This document shows, one piece after another, positions 16,320-25,501 of a stretch of DNA of 64,000 bases (its first letter is position 1; each line of letters begins with the position of its first letter). Position numbers and translations under genes: made by a program. The notes under the pieces were generated by a model. That model saw only the letters and a list, made by a program, of their open reading frames with translations, made no database searches and was not told where the DNA came from. Source of the stretch: an uncultured Clostridia bacterium (lineage in GTDB: Bacteria; Bacillota; Clostridia; Peptostreptococcales; Anaerovoracaceae). The stretch spans positions 7,051 to 71,050 of the forward strand of contig CAKQQT010000017.1 of the NCBI GenBank assembly GCA_934271235.1, written 5' to 3'.

Positions 16320-18263
16320 ATGAAGCATAAGAGCTATCGGCACTGCGAAAAGCAGGAGCAGACGAAGAAACTTTTTTTCCATGCGGGGATCTTATTTTTG
16401 GTGATCCTGGCGTATGAATGGATCTTGCGGACAGACACAGTCGGAAAACTGCAGGGCGGAGCGCCTTTGCAGAGTTTTCTGATCCTACTTGTGATGTCTG
16501 CTTTTTTTGCGCTTCTGCTTGCAGAAGTCAGCGGACTGTTCAGCCGCCGAGCGGAACGCAATATCCTGACAGCGGGGATCATCACGCTGGCCGTGGTCTA
16601 CGCGTCGCAGATCGTATATTATGACATTTTTCGGACGTTCTACACGACCTACTCCATGTTTAACGGGGGTCAGGTAGCGGAATTTCAGGGCATCATCTGG
16701 CAGACGATCTTGGAGAAATGGCTGCCGCTCCTGCTGATCGCGCTGGCCTGCGCGGCGGCAGTGATCGCGGTCCGCAGGAAACGTTTCCTGCTGCATGGCC
16801 TGAACCGACGGGCGATCTGCTTGACCATCCCGGCACTGCTTTTGTGCTTGGGGCTGATGCAGCTGCTGGTGTTTACCGGAGAACGCGGGAACGGCAGTGC
16901 TTACAGCTACTATACCCAGGTGAACGAGATCAAAGGATCGGTCAAAAGCTTCGGGCTGCTGACGGCGGACGCGCTGGACGCAGGCAGACTTGCGGCGCGC
17001 AAGCTCGATCAGGCTGTCAGTGATGAAGCCGATGAACAGGCGTTGGCGGAACTGGACGCTTGGTCCGCGAAGCGGCAGCCGCAGCAGGCTAACGACAAGA
17101 CCGGCATGTTCAAGGGAAAAAATCTGATCTTGATCACAGCCGAAAGCTTCACGGATTTCGCGGTCAGCCGGACCTATACGCCGACGCTGTACCGGCTGCA
17201 AAAAGAAGGCTTTTCTTTTTCGGATTACTATAATCCGGTCTGGGGCGTCAGTACCTCGGACGGAGAATACCTCAACCTTGTGGGGCTGGTCCCGGAGGCG
17301 GGGATCTGGTCGATGACCGAATCGGCCCAAAACGCGCTGCCGTTTACGCTGGCGCACCAGTTCGCAGAGCAGGGCTATCAGACGAAAGCCTACCACGACC
17401 ACAGCATCGAATTTTATCATCGCACCAAGACGCATCCGAACCTGGGCTACGATTTTGACGGCCAAGGCGGAAGCTATGAATTTACACATACCTGGCCGGA
17501 ATCCGATCTGGAGATGGTCGATCAGACGACCGCGGATTTCCTGACGCCGGACGAGGAAGGGAACATTCAGCCCTTCCACGTGTACTACCTGACAGTGAGC
17601 GGGCACATGGAATATAACTTCTGGGATCAGCAGATGTCGATCAAGCATCAGGCGGAGGTGGCGGATATGCCGGTATCGGAGACCTGCAAAGCCTACATGG
17701 CGGCAAATATGGAGCTCGATCAGGCCGTGGAGCTTCTGATCCAACGGCTGGATGAGGCCGGCGTGCTGCAGGACACGGTGATCGCCATTGCCGGAGATCA
17801 TTATCCGTACGCGCTCAAAGACGAACAGATCGCGGAGCTGAAACGATATGTGACCGGACGCGGACTCGACAATGCCTATGAAAAATTCCGCAGTTCGCTG
17901 ATCATCTGGACGCCGGGCATGCAGGCGGAGATCGTCGAAAAAGTCGGCTCCAATCTGGACATCCTGCCGACCTTGATCAATCTTTTCGGTCTGGACCAAA
18001 CCGCCGGCAGATATCTGATGGGCCGGGACCTGTTCGATACGAGCCGGGAAGGGCTGGCCGTCTTTGAGGATCAGACCTGGATCACAGACCGCGGACGGCG
18101 CGAGGTCCTGGCAGCGGAGGAAGACCCAAAGACGCAGGACTATGTGCGGCAGACGGACGAAACGGTCATGCAGATGTTCCGTTACTCCAAGATGATCCTG
18201 GATGAGGATTATTACCGGCATCTTGCCGAAGATGATTTGCATACATCTAACATAAAATCATAA
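16320..18263 (+). CDS. LTA synthase-like membrane sulfatase-family phosphoglycerol transferase
   Basis: A 647-residue protein with about five membrane helices in the first 185 residues and an extracellular alkaline-phosphatase-superfamily domain. Metal and nucleophile motifs are ITAESF, GVSTSDGEY (candidate nucleophile Thr312) and AGDHYPY. LtaS family enzymes transfer glycerol phosphate from phosphatidylglycerol to envelope polymers. The length matches the family. It is a single gene flanked by terminators. Confidence 0.88.
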   Translation: MKHKSYRHCEKQEQTKKLFFHAGILFLVILAYEWILRTDTVGKLQGGAPLQSFLILLVMSAFFALLLAEVSGLFSRRAERNILTAGIITLAVVYASQIVYYDIFRTFYTTYSMFNGGQVAEFQGIIWQTILEKWLPLLLIALACAAAVIAVRRKRFLLHGLNRRAICLTIPALLLCLGLMQLLVFTGERGNGSAYSYYTQVNEIKGSVKSFGLLTADALDAGRLAARKLDQAVSDEADEQALAELDAWSAKRQPQQANDKTGMFKGKNLILITAESFTDFAVSRTYTPTLYRLQKEGFSFSDYYNPVWGVSTSDGEYLNLVGLVPEAGIWSMTESAQNALPFTLAHQFAEQGYQTKAYHDHSIEFYHRTKTHPNLGYDFDGQGGSYEFTHTWPESDLEMVDQTTADFLTPDEEGNIQPFHVYYLTVSGHMEYNFWDQQMSIKHQAEVADMPVSETCKAYMAANMELDQAVELLIQRLDEAGVLQDTVIAIAGDHYPYALKDEQIAELKRYVTGRGLDNAYEKFRSSLIIWTPGMQAEIVEKVGSNLDILPTLINLFGLDQTAGRYLMGRDLFDTSREGLAVFEDQTWITDRGRREVLAAEEDPKTQDYVRQTDETVMQMFRYSKMILDEDYYRHLAEDDLHTSNIKS

Positions 18264-18269
18264 AAAGCA

Positions 18270-18336
18270 AAAGGGCACGGAGATGCAGAGAAAGCCGGAT
18301 GCGGCGTCTGCAGTCTGACGTGCCTTTTTGTTTTTT
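18270..18336 (+). terminator. Rho-independent terminator after the LtaS-like gene
   Basis: GGCACG pairs with CGTGCC around a longer loop and is followed by two T tracts. Confidence 0.75.
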
Positions 18337-18447
18337 GGCAGGGCGCAAAGAAAGCGAAAAGACCGCGCGGACGGTCAAAATAATCATAGCAATCACGGCA
18401 TCGCTTTGCTATAATAAAAGAAAAGCGGCAGGAAAGGACCGAAAACC

Positions 18448-19176
18448 ATGATCCGAAAAATCAGAAAAAACCTCGTGATACTGCAAAACCGCAGGCCATT
18501 CGCTCCGCAGGTCACGGCATATCTGGAAAGTGTGGAGCAGCTGGACTGGCTGCATTTGAACCTGAAGCTGGACGGAAGTCCGCTGAGCCGTGAACAGATC
18601 CACGGGATCCTGCACGGAGAATGCATAAACGACGCCCGCATCAGCGACCATGTGCTGATCAGCCGGCTTGACGAAGCCAGAAAACGTCTTTACGAATGTG
18701 CGGAAGTCCGGATGCCGATCGGACCGGAGCTGATCCTGGGACTGGCGGGGCTGCTTGCCGGAACCGGCCGCGAGAGCAGCCTGCTGCGAAAAACGACGCC
18801 CCATCTGATCGAATACGGCTATACGCCGCCGCTGCCGTCGGAACTTCCCGAAGCACTGGACGCATACGTTGCCTTCGCGAACCATAAAAAAGACTTTGAG
18901 GATCCGTTCGATAAAGCCGCGCAGCTGCATTTTCGCGTGATCGAACTCTATCCGTTCCGCGAGAACAACGGCTTCCTTGCCAGGCTTTTGATGGAATACC
19001 ATCTGCTGCGAGAAGGCTATCCGTTCTCGGTCTTTGATCTGGACGAGAGTACCTACAACCGCGCGGTCATTGCCTGGCTCAAAAGAAGGGAAAGCGACGC
19101 GCTGACGGAAGCTCTGAAAAAGGCCTGCCTCGCGCGGACGGAGTTTATGATGCGGTTGACCGCCTATGAAAATTAG
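18448..19176 (+). CDS. Fic-domain protein with degenerate active site
   Basis: A 242-residue Fic/DOC-fold protein. The canonical HPFxxGNGR AMPylation motif reads YPFRENNGF at residues 168-176. The catalytic His is Tyr, the first Gly is Asn and the Arg is Phe. The usual N-terminal inhibitory motif, S/T-x3-E-G/N, is also degraded to a segment ending in LDG near residue 43. Surrounding Fic secondary structure is retained (LLMEYHLLREGYPF). It is probably a pseudoenzyme, or one using different chemistry. A TATAAT-like -10 lies at 18410-18415 without a good -35. The membrane permease gene follows 34 bases later. Confidence 0.85.
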   Translation: MIRKIRKNLVILQNRRPFAPQVTAYLESVEQLDWLHLNLKLDGSPLSREQIHGILHGECINDARISDHVLISRLDEARKRLYECAEVRMPIGPELILGLAGLLAGTGRESSLLRKTTPHLIEYGYTPPLPSELPEALDAYVAFANHKKDFEDPFDKAAQLHFRVIELYPFRENNGFLARLLMEYHLLREGYPFSVFDLDESTYNRAVIAWLKRRESDALTEALKKACLARTEFMMRLTAYEN

Positions 19177-19210
19177 GTTATGATAGAAGAGGACAGAAAG
19201 GGGTTAAGGC

Positions 19211-20515
19211 ATGGATGAAAAAAACACGAACAAACTGAAGATCAAAGAATCCTTTCTCAAGCACGGCGTCCTGTACTTCATCGTAGGACTGGGACTGATC
19301 GTCGCGTATTACTGCATCAATCATGTACCTGTGATCGCAGCAGGCGTTTCAAAGATCAACAATATCCTGATGCCGTTTTATCTGGGGATCATCATGGCGT
19401 ATCTGATGTGTCCGCTTTACAACGGTATCGTGCGGCTGCTCTACGGAGCAAGCAGGAACGGAAGCGCGCCGAAGCCGCGGCGTGCGCTGAAACTGGCCAA
19501 GTTCATCGCGACCATCGCCGCGATCGCGGTCATCCTGGGTGTGGTTTCCGGATTTTTCGTACTGATCGGACCGGATCTGTGGGACAGCGTGACCGGACTG
19601 GTACTGGGTATTCCGGACGCTGTCGATAAGGTACAGAACTGGATCACCGAACACATCAGCGAAAATCCGGGATTGGTCTCCCTGCTGCAGAATAAACTGG
19701 ACGATTTATCCAACCTGGCGATCGAATGGGCACAGCAGAAGCTGCTTCCGGGCGCCGGCGCCATCCTCAGCGGTGTCGTCGGGACCTTGAGCATGGTGGT
19801 GAACTTTTTCGTTGCGCTGATTATCTGCGTCTATATCCTAAACAGCAAAGAGATCTTTATGGCACAGAGCAAAAAGCTGGCGCTGGCTGTATGCAAGCCG
19901 GAAAGAGCGGGAAAGCTATTCCGGCTGGGCCGCATCTGCAATGAGACCTTCGGCGGCTTCATCAACGGCAAGATCATCGACTCGATCATCATCGGGATCC
20001 TGTGCTTCTTTGCCATGAGCCTTTTGAAACTGCCGATGGCGATCCTGATCAGCGTGGTCGTCGGCGTGACCAACATCATTCCGTTTTTCGGACCGTTCAT
20101 CGGCGCGGTGCCGTCGATCCTGATCCTTTTGATCGTGGAGCCGCTCGCGGCGCTGAAGTTCGGCATCATGGTACTGGTGCTGCAGCAGCTGGACGGCAAT
20201 GTCATCGGACCGAAGATCCTCGGCAAGACGACCAAACTGGCAAGCTTTTGGGTCATGTTCGCAATCATTGTCGGCGGCGGCCTGTTCGGCCTGCCGGGCA
20301 TGATCCTGGGCGTACCGGTCTTCGCGGTGCTTTACGCGTATACCTCGGAAGCCATCAACAACCGGCTGCGGGAAAAGGACCTGCCGACCGATACGGTGGT
20401 CTATGAAGACTTTGGAAAATATCATATCGACAAGGAGGAACTCTTTGGAAAAGAACGATTTGGATCTGCTCTGCGATCTGGAGCAGACGATACAGAAACT
20501 GCGCAGGGAAAATGA
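19211..20515 (+). CDS. AI-2E family transporter (UPF0118 permease)
   Basis: A 434-residue membrane protein with the paired hairpins of the AI-2E/PerM family and conserved segments such as TNIIPFFGPFIGA and GGGLFGLPGMILGVPVFAV. Members export AI-2 or act as sodium/proton antiporters; the substrate here is unknown. The 3' end overlaps murB by 71 bases when the TTG start of murB is used. AGAAAGGGG precedes its start. Confidence 0.9.
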   Translation: MDEKNTNKLKIKESFLKHGVLYFIVGLGLIVAYYCINHVPVIAAGVSKINNILMPFYLGIIMAYLMCPLYNGIVRLLYGASRNGSAPKPRRALKLAKFIATIAAIAVILGVVSGFFVLIGPDLWDSVTGLVLGIPDAVDKVQNWITEHISENPGLVSLLQNKLDDLSNLAIEWAQQKLLPGAGAILSGVVGTLSMVVNFFVALIICVYILNSKEIFMAQSKKLALAVCKPERAGKLFRLGRICNETFGGFINGKIIDSIIIGILCFFAMSLLKLPMAILISVVVGVTNIIPFFGPFIGAVPSILILLIVEPLAALKFGIMVLVLQQLDGNVIGPKILGKTTKLASFWVMFAIIVGGGLFGLPGMILGVPVFAVLYAYTSEAINNRLREKDLPTDTVVYEDFGKYHIDKEELFGKERFGSALRSGADDTETAQGK

Positions 20516-21464
20516 TCCTGCAGATCCGGAAGATCCGGAGATCGGAGATCCGCATGTGTTCCGCGTGGAATACGATGTGCCGATGGCGGCGTATACGTCT
20601 TTTCGGGCGGGCGGCCGCGCGGCGGCGATGCTCCATGTGGGCACAGATGCGGAACTGAGGATCGCGCTGCGCATGCTCAGCGACGCGGGACTGCCGCACC
20701 TGATGATCGGCAACGGCAGCAATATGCTGTTTCGGGACAGCGGCTACGACGGCGTAGTGATCAAAATGGAGAATTTCGCAGGTGTTGTACAAAAACCGCG
20801 GAAGGCTTTCCCGGGCATGACCCTAGAGGAAAGTCAGCAGGACGATGTCATCGGTGCTGAATGCGGCATCAGTCTGGCGACGCTGGCCAAGATCTTACAG
20901 CGTGAAGGACTGACCGGATTTGAGTTCGCGAGCGGCATTCCGGGCACGCTCGGCGGAGGCTTGTTCATGAACGCGGGCGCTTACGGCGGCGAGCTCAAAG
21001 ACGTGGTGCGCGGGGTGCTGGCGATCTCACCGGACGGCCGTGAGGAGCGGGTCTTTACCAACGAAGAGATGCAGTTCGGCTACCGGCACAGCATCCTGGC
21101 AGATAACGGCTATGTGGCATTGTTCGCCTCGCTGTCGCTCGCCAAAGGCGATCCTGACGAGATCGCGGCGAAAATGCGGGAACTGAACCAGAAGCGCAAC
21201 AGCAAGCAGCCGGTGCAGTATCCGTCCGCAGGCAGCACCTTTAAGCGGCCGGAGGGATATTTCGCAGGCAAGCTGATCGAAGACGCCGGGCTGAAAGGCG
21301 TGGCGGTCGGCGGCGCGCAGGTATCCACCCTGCACAGCGGCTTTCTCATCAATCGCGGAGGCGCGACCGCCACGGACATCCTGCAGCTCATCAGTCTGGT
21401 GCAGAATACCGTCTATGACCGCTTCGGCGTGATGCTGGAACCGGAAGTGCGCATCATCGGCTGA
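20445..21464 (+). CDS. murB: UDP-N-acetylenolpyruvoylglucosamine reductase
   Basis: A 339-residue MurB, reducing enolpyruvyl-UDP-GlcNAc to UDP-MurNAc in peptidoglycan synthesis. Key segments are YTSFRAGGRA, IGNGSNMLF, SGIPGTLGGGLFMNAGAYGG, YPSAGSTFKRP and LEPEVRIIG. AAGGAGG at 20433-20439 points to a TTG start at 20445. An in-frame ATG at 20403 has no binding site. It overlaps the permease gene. The following PHP and rapZ genes match a common clostridial arrangement. Confidence 0.92.
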   Translation: MEKNDLDLLCDLEQTIQKLRRENDPADPEDPEIGDPHVFRVEYDVPMAAYTSFRAGGRAAAMLHVGTDAELRIALRMLSDAGLPHLMIGNGSNMLFRDSGYDGVVIKMENFAGVVQKPRKAFPGMTLEESQQDDVIGAECGISLATLAKILQREGLTGFEFASGIPGTLGGGLFMNAGAYGGELKDVVRGVLAISPDGREERVFTNEEMQFGYRHSILADNGYVALFASLSLAKGDPDEIAAKMRELNQKRNSKQPVQYPSAGSTFKRPEGYFAGKLIEDAGLKGVAVGGAQVSTLHSGFLINRGGATATDILQLISLVQNTVYDRFGVMLEPEVRIIG

Positions 21465-21526
21465 ACCGGGCCGGGATGGCATAGAAGCTCCGGCACAGCA
21501 AAGACAGAAAAGGACAAAACAGCAAA

Positions 21527-22294
21527 ATGGAAAAATACGAAGATATCATCCGAACATACCGGATGACCTACGATCATCATACGCATACGATCTATTCGCA
21601 CGGTAAGGGAACGATCCTGGACAATGTCCGCGCGGCGGCAGCGAAGGGGATCCGTTCGATCGCCATTACCGATCACGGACCGGGCCATCTGACTTACGGG
21701 ATCAAAATGGAGAAGATCCCGCAGATGCGGGCGGACATCGCGGCGGCAAAGGCAGAATTTCCGGAGATGGAGATCCTGCTGGGCGTGGAGGCCAATACCC
21801 TGCGCGTCGCGCCGTATCTGGATGTAAGTCCCGCGCAGCGCGGCGAATTTGACATCCTGCTCGCAGGCTATCACTATGGGATCGCGCATGCGGGCATGAT
21901 TCCGAATTATCTATACAAGCACGCAGGGCTCTTTCGGGGTGAAACATCTTCGCTCCTGGTCCGGAACACCGCGATGATCCTCGACAGCCTGTACGCGAAT
22001 GAAGAGGCGGGCAATCACATCGACATCCTGACGCATCCGGGCGACAAGGGACCTTTCGGCATCGAAGATATCGTGAAGGCCTGCGCGGATACCGGGACGC
22101 TGGTGGAGATCAATGACAAGCATCGGCATCTGACGGTCGAGGAGATCCGTATTGCCGCCAAATATGACGTGCGGTTTGTCATCGGCAGCGACGCGCATGT
22201 ACCGGAAAAGGTCGGTTCCTTTGAGGGACCGCTCGCGCGGGCGTTGGAAGCGGGGTTGGATCCCGCGCGGATCGTCAATATCGAAAAAATCTGA
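21527..22294 (+). CDS. PHP-domain phosphoesterase
   Basis: A 255-residue polymerase-and-histidinol-phosphatase-domain protein. Metal motifs are DHHTHTIYSHG, ITDHGPGHL, LGVEANTL, LTHPGDKG and IGSDAHVPEK. Such proteins between murB and rapZ are common in Clostridia; they hydrolyse a phosphoester that is usually not identified. The length is normal. RapZ starts 22 bases downstream. Confidence 0.88.
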   Translation: MEKYEDIIRTYRMTYDHHTHTIYSHGKGTILDNVRAAAAKGIRSIAITDHGPGHLTYGIKMEKIPQMRADIAAAKAEFPEMEILLGVEANTLRVAPYLDVSPAQRGEFDILLAGYHYGIAHAGMIPNYLYKHAGLFRGETSSLLVRNTAMILDSLYANEEAGNHIDILTHPGDKGPFGIEDIVKACADTGTLVEINDKHRHLTVEEIRIAAKYDVRFVIGSDAHVPEKVGSFEGPLARALEAGLDPARIVNIEKI

Positions 22295-22316
22295 ATGAAC
22301 AGCAGAGGAACAAAAG

Positions 22317-23168
22317 ATGGAAGTCGTCATTATTACCGGACTGTCCGGCGCCGGCAAGACCAAAGCCGCGGACTGGTTCGAGGACAAAGGATATTACTGC
22401 ATTGACAATATGCCGCCGGCGCTGATCCGAAATTTTATCGATCTGACGCTGTCCGGCGCGAAACAGGTGACCAAGGCCGCTTTTGTCGTGGATGTACGCG
22501 GCGGATTGTTTTTCCATGATCTGAAAAACAGTGTCGCGGCACTTGAAAGCGACGAAAACGTGGATTTCAAGATCCTGTTCATCGAAGCGTCCAATGAAGC
22601 GCTCATAAGACGCTACAACGAAACGCGGCGCATGCATCCGCTTTCCACGGCAGCTATCACGCCGGAGGTCATCGACGAAGAACGCCGCCAGTTAGCGGAA
22701 CTCCGGAGCCACGCGACTTACATCGTGGACACTTCGTCCCTGAAGGTCGCCGAGTTCAACGCGGAGCTCGACCGCCTGTTTTCCAAAGGAGACGCCGGCG
22801 ACTCGTTCATCCTCAACTTCATGTCGTTCGGCTACAAACACGGCATCCCGCTGGAGGCAGACTGGGTGCTGGACGTGCGTTTCATCCCCAACCCGTACTA
22901 TGTGCCGAGTCTCAAGAACCTGACCGGCAATAATAAAAAGGTAGCGCAGTACGTACTCAAGCACGATATCAGCAAGGAGTTCATCAATCGTCTGGTGGAG
23001 ATCATCAAACGTCTGATCCCCTGCTATATCAAAGAGGGTAAGTACAGTTTAACGGTCGCGCTGGGCTGCACGGGCGGACATCACCGCTCGGTGGCGGTCG
23101 CGAATGAGGTCTATCGAATTTTTGCGGAAGAAGGACGCAGAGTTACACTTGAACATCGGGACTTATAG
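22317..23168 (+). CDS. rapZ: RapZ/YvcJ family nucleotide-binding protein
   Basis: A 283-residue P-loop protein: Walker A GLSGAGKT at residues 8-15, CIDNMPPALI, and the C-terminal signature GCTGGHHRSV. In Bacillus, YvcJ hydrolyses GTP and affects competence; in E. coli, RapZ controls GlmZ decay and so GlcN-6-P synthesis. It usually precedes yvcK and whiA in Firmicutes, but those are absent here and a BKACE gene follows. The promoter of that gene lies inside the end of rapZ. Confidence 0.93.
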   Translation: MEVVIITGLSGAGKTKAADWFEDKGYYCIDNMPPALIRNFIDLTLSGAKQVTKAAFVVDVRGGLFFHDLKNSVAALESDENVDFKILFIEASNEALIRRYNETRRMHPLSTAAITPEVIDEERRQLAELRSHATYIVDTSSLKVAEFNAELDRLFSKGDAGDSFILNFMSFGYKHGIPLEADWVLDVRFIPNPYYVPSLKNLTGNNKKVAQYVLKHDISKEFINRLVEIIKRLIPCYIKEGKYSLTVALGCTGGHHRSVAVANEVYRIFAEEGRRVTLEHRDL

Positions 23169-23177
23169 TGGTATAAT
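23149..23177 (+). promoter_or_regulatory. Sigma-A-type promoter for the BKACE gene, within the rapZ 3' end
   Basis: TTGAAC, a 17-base spacer and a perfect TATAAT. The -35 box lies in the last codons of rapZ. Confidence 0.7.
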
Positions 23178-23256
23178 GTACCTGTATGTGGGAAAGCTGA
23201 AAGGCGATTAGTAATTATTTTGTTTGCAAAAATGAAATAAAAAGGAGATTGATGAA

Positions 23257-24084
23257 ATGGAAAAATTAATTATCAGTGCATGCATCTGCGGCGCAGAAGT
23301 TACAAAGGAAAACAACCCTGCAGTTCCTTATACTGTAGAAGAAGTTGTAAGAGAAGCAAAATCTGCTTATGAAGCAGGCGCGGCTTTGATCCACCTTCAC
23401 GTTAGATGGGACGACGGAACTCCGACACAGGACAAGGGCAGATTCCAGGAAATGGTCGACGCGATTCGCAAAGAATGCCCGGACGTTATCATCCAGCCGT
23501 CTACCGGCGGAGCAGTCGGCATGACTGACCTGGAAAGATTACAGTCCACCGAGATCACCCCGACCCCTGAAATGGCTACCTTAGACTGCGGTACCTGCAA
23601 CTTCGGCGGAGATGAGATCTTCATCAATACCGACAATACGATCGCAAACTTCGGCGACATCATGCAGGAAAGAGGCATCAAGCCGGAATGCGAAGTATTC
23701 GATAAGGGCATGATCGACCTGGCTCTCAAGGCTGCGAAAAAAGGTCACATCCAGTATCCGATCCACTTCGACTTCGTACTCGGCGTGCAGATGACAGCTA
23801 CAGTTCGTGACCTTGTTATCATGGCTACTTCCATCCCTGCAGACTCCACTTGGACTGCTACCGGTATCGGCAAGAACGCATGGGGCATCGCGGCAGCGAC
23901 CATCGCTATGGGCGGACACGTTCGTGTCGGTTTCGAGGACAACGTATACATGTCCAAGGGCGTTCTGGCAAAATCCAACGGCGAAATGGTAGAGAGAGTC
24001 GTTCAGATGGCAAAACTGCTCAACAGAGAAGTTGCGACTCCGGCAGAGGCAAGAGAGATCTTAGGCTTAGCGCCTCTGAAATAA
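23257..24084 (+). CDS. Beta-keto acid cleavage enzyme (BKACE; 3-keto-5-aminohexanoate cleavage-like)
   Basis: A 275-residue TIM barrel of the DUF849 family. The zinc-binding HLHVR lies near residue 46, and STGGAVGM and ATLDCGTCNFGGDE are family segments. These enzymes condense a beta-keto acid with acetyl-CoA to give acetoacetate and a new CoA ester. Kce of lysine fermentation is the type member, but the family covers many substrates and no other lysine-fermentation gene is adjacent. AAAAGGAG precedes the start. Codon use and a strong promoter suggest high expression. Confidence 0.9.
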   Translation: MEKLIISACICGAEVTKENNPAVPYTVEEVVREAKSAYEAGAALIHLHVRWDDGTPTQDKGRFQEMVDAIRKECPDVIIQPSTGGAVGMTDLERLQSTEITPTPEMATLDCGTCNFGGDEIFINTDNTIANFGDIMQERGIKPECEVFDKGMIDLALKAAKKGHIQYPIHFDFVLGVQMTATVRDLVIMATSIPADSTWTATGIGKNAWGIAAATIAMGGHVRVGFEDNVYMSKGVLAKSNGEMVERVVQMAKLLNREVATPAEAREILGLAPLK

Positions 24085-24120
24085 GTCCGGAACAAGACAG
24101 GACCAAACGATACGATACAG

Positions 24121-24150
24121 AAAAAGGTGACCGCGCAGGTCACCTTTTTT
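24121..24150 (+). terminator. Rho-independent terminator after the BKACE gene
   Basis: A perfect stem AAAAAGGTGACC/GGTCACCTTTTT with a five-base loop, ending in T residues. Confidence 0.95.
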
Positions 24151-24186
24151 GAGGAAAAAAAGGAAAACTGCGTAAGGAAACAGAAC

Positions 24187-25452
24187 ATGATGGGTAGGAA
24201 ATTAAATTTTGATTATGCTATGATACATACGTTCTATTGGATGTATTTTGGCGTGGGAAACGCTTTCGCTTCAGCTTTTTTGCTGGCAGCCGGCTATCAA
24301 AACGGTGAGATCGGCGTGATACTTGCGGCTGCGAATGTGCTTGCGGTTTTTTTGCAGCCGGTGATCGCGGACTTCGCGGACCGGAGCAAAAAGATATCCT
24401 TGATCGGAGTCGTGCAGCTGTGCACGATCTGCCTGCTCGTTCTGGAAGGCGCACTTTTTGTTTTTCAGCACAAGTCCACGGCATTATGGGTCATTTTCGC
24501 TTTGATGACCGCATGGCTGACAACCCTGCAGCCGCTGCTGAACTCTCTGGCATTTAAGCTGGAGGAAGCAGGAGTGCATATCAATTTCGGACTCTGCAGA
24601 AGTGTCGGTTCTCTTGGCTATTCCTTGCTCTGCGCAGTGTTGGGTACTTTGGTCGAGAAGCAGGGCATTCTTGTCATACCGGCCGCGGGAGAATTTGCGC
24701 TGGCTGCACTTCTGGCCGCGCTTCTGCTTGCAGACCGCCGCTTTCAGAAGGCATGCGCCGCGGCGGGAAGAAAGAATCAGGCTTTGCGGAAGCCTTTGCA
24801 CAAAGAAGACGCTGACGAGAAGATCAACCTGTTGGACTTTATCCGGGCGAATAAAACCTTTGCATTCATGCAGTTGGGGATTGCGGGCGTTTATTTTCAT
24901 AATTCAATTTTAAACAATTTCATGCTGCAGATCGTGGAAGATGTTGGCGGAACAAGCGAAGACATGGGGCGTGTCCTTGCCGTGATGGCTTTTTTGGAAA
25001 TGCCAGCCTTGATCTTCTTTGACAAACTTCATCAAAAAGTATCCTGCCAGACGATCCTGCGGATTGCGGCAGTTGCCTTTACCCTCAAGGTTTTTTTGAT
25101 CTATCTGGCGAAGAATGTCACGCTGATCTACGCGGCACATCTGCTGCAGACTTTCAGCTTCGGACTGTTCCTTCCGGCGATCGTAGCCTTTACAAATGAG
25201 ATCATGCGGAAAGGCGAGGCTATCAAAGGACAAGCCTGTTATACCATGATGACAACGGTATCTTCCATTCTGGCATCGATCGCGGGCGGTTTCCTGCTGG
25301 ATACCGCGGGAGCCAAATTTATGCTTTTGACAGCGACGATCGTGACTGCTGTCGGCGCGGCAGCAGTGATCTTGCTCATCGGCCGGATCGGAAAAAGCTC
25401 CGAAGTCATGTCCGAAGATATCGGAGATGCCCACAAAAAGAATTGTGCATAA
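24187..25452 (+). CDS. MFS transporter
   Basis: A 421-residue permease with about 12 hydrophobic segments. An MFS loop signature is seen in DFADRSKK between helices 2 and 3. The family resembles the LacY/NupG-like branch (MFS_1_like); the substrate is not readable. In-frame codons upstream overlap the terminator, so the ATG at 24187 or 24190, after AAGGAAA, is preferred. The gene is isolated between two terminators. Confidence 0.85.
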   Translation: MMGRKLNFDYAMIHTFYWMYFGVGNAFASAFLLAAGYQNGEIGVILAAANVLAVFLQPVIADFADRSKKISLIGVVQLCTICLLVLEGALFVFQHKSTALWVIFALMTAWLTTLQPLLNSLAFKLEEAGVHINFGLCRSVGSLGYSLLCAVLGTLVEKQGILVIPAAGEFALAALLAALLLADRRFQKACAAAGRKNQALRKPLHKEDADEKINLLDFIRANKTFAFMQLGIAGVYFHNSILNNFMLQIVEDVGGTSEDMGRVLAVMAFLEMPALIFFDKLHQKVSCQTILRIAAVAFTLKVFLIYLAKNVTLIYAAHLLQTFSFGLFLPAIVAFTNEIMRKGEAIKGQACYTMMTTVSSILASIAGGFLLDTAGAKFMLLTATIVTAVGAAAVILLIGRIGKSSEVMSEDIGDAHKKNCA

Positions 25453-25459
25453 TTGTAAG

Positions 25460-25501
25460 ATCACCTCATAGACATAGGGATAAAGATGAGGTGATTTTTT
25501 T
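25460..25501 (+). terminator. Rho-independent terminator whose 3' arm carries the next ribosome binding site
   Basis: Perfect arms ATCACCTCAT/ATGAGGTGAT are followed by a T tract. AGGTGA in the 3' arm is spaced correctly for the ATG at 25502, so the hairpin both ends the MFS transcript and would mask translation of the deacetylase on read-through RNA. Confidence 0.85.

Noticed and set aside
16485..18242. 585-codon open frame on the minus strand
   Set aside because: It lies fully antisense to the LtaS-like gene, has no family features or binding site, and arises from the codon bias of the real gene.
23257..24084. Lysine fermentation operon (kce)
   Set aside because: Only the BKACE-type enzyme is present; kdd, kal and aminomutase genes are missing, so a specific pathway cannot be claimed.
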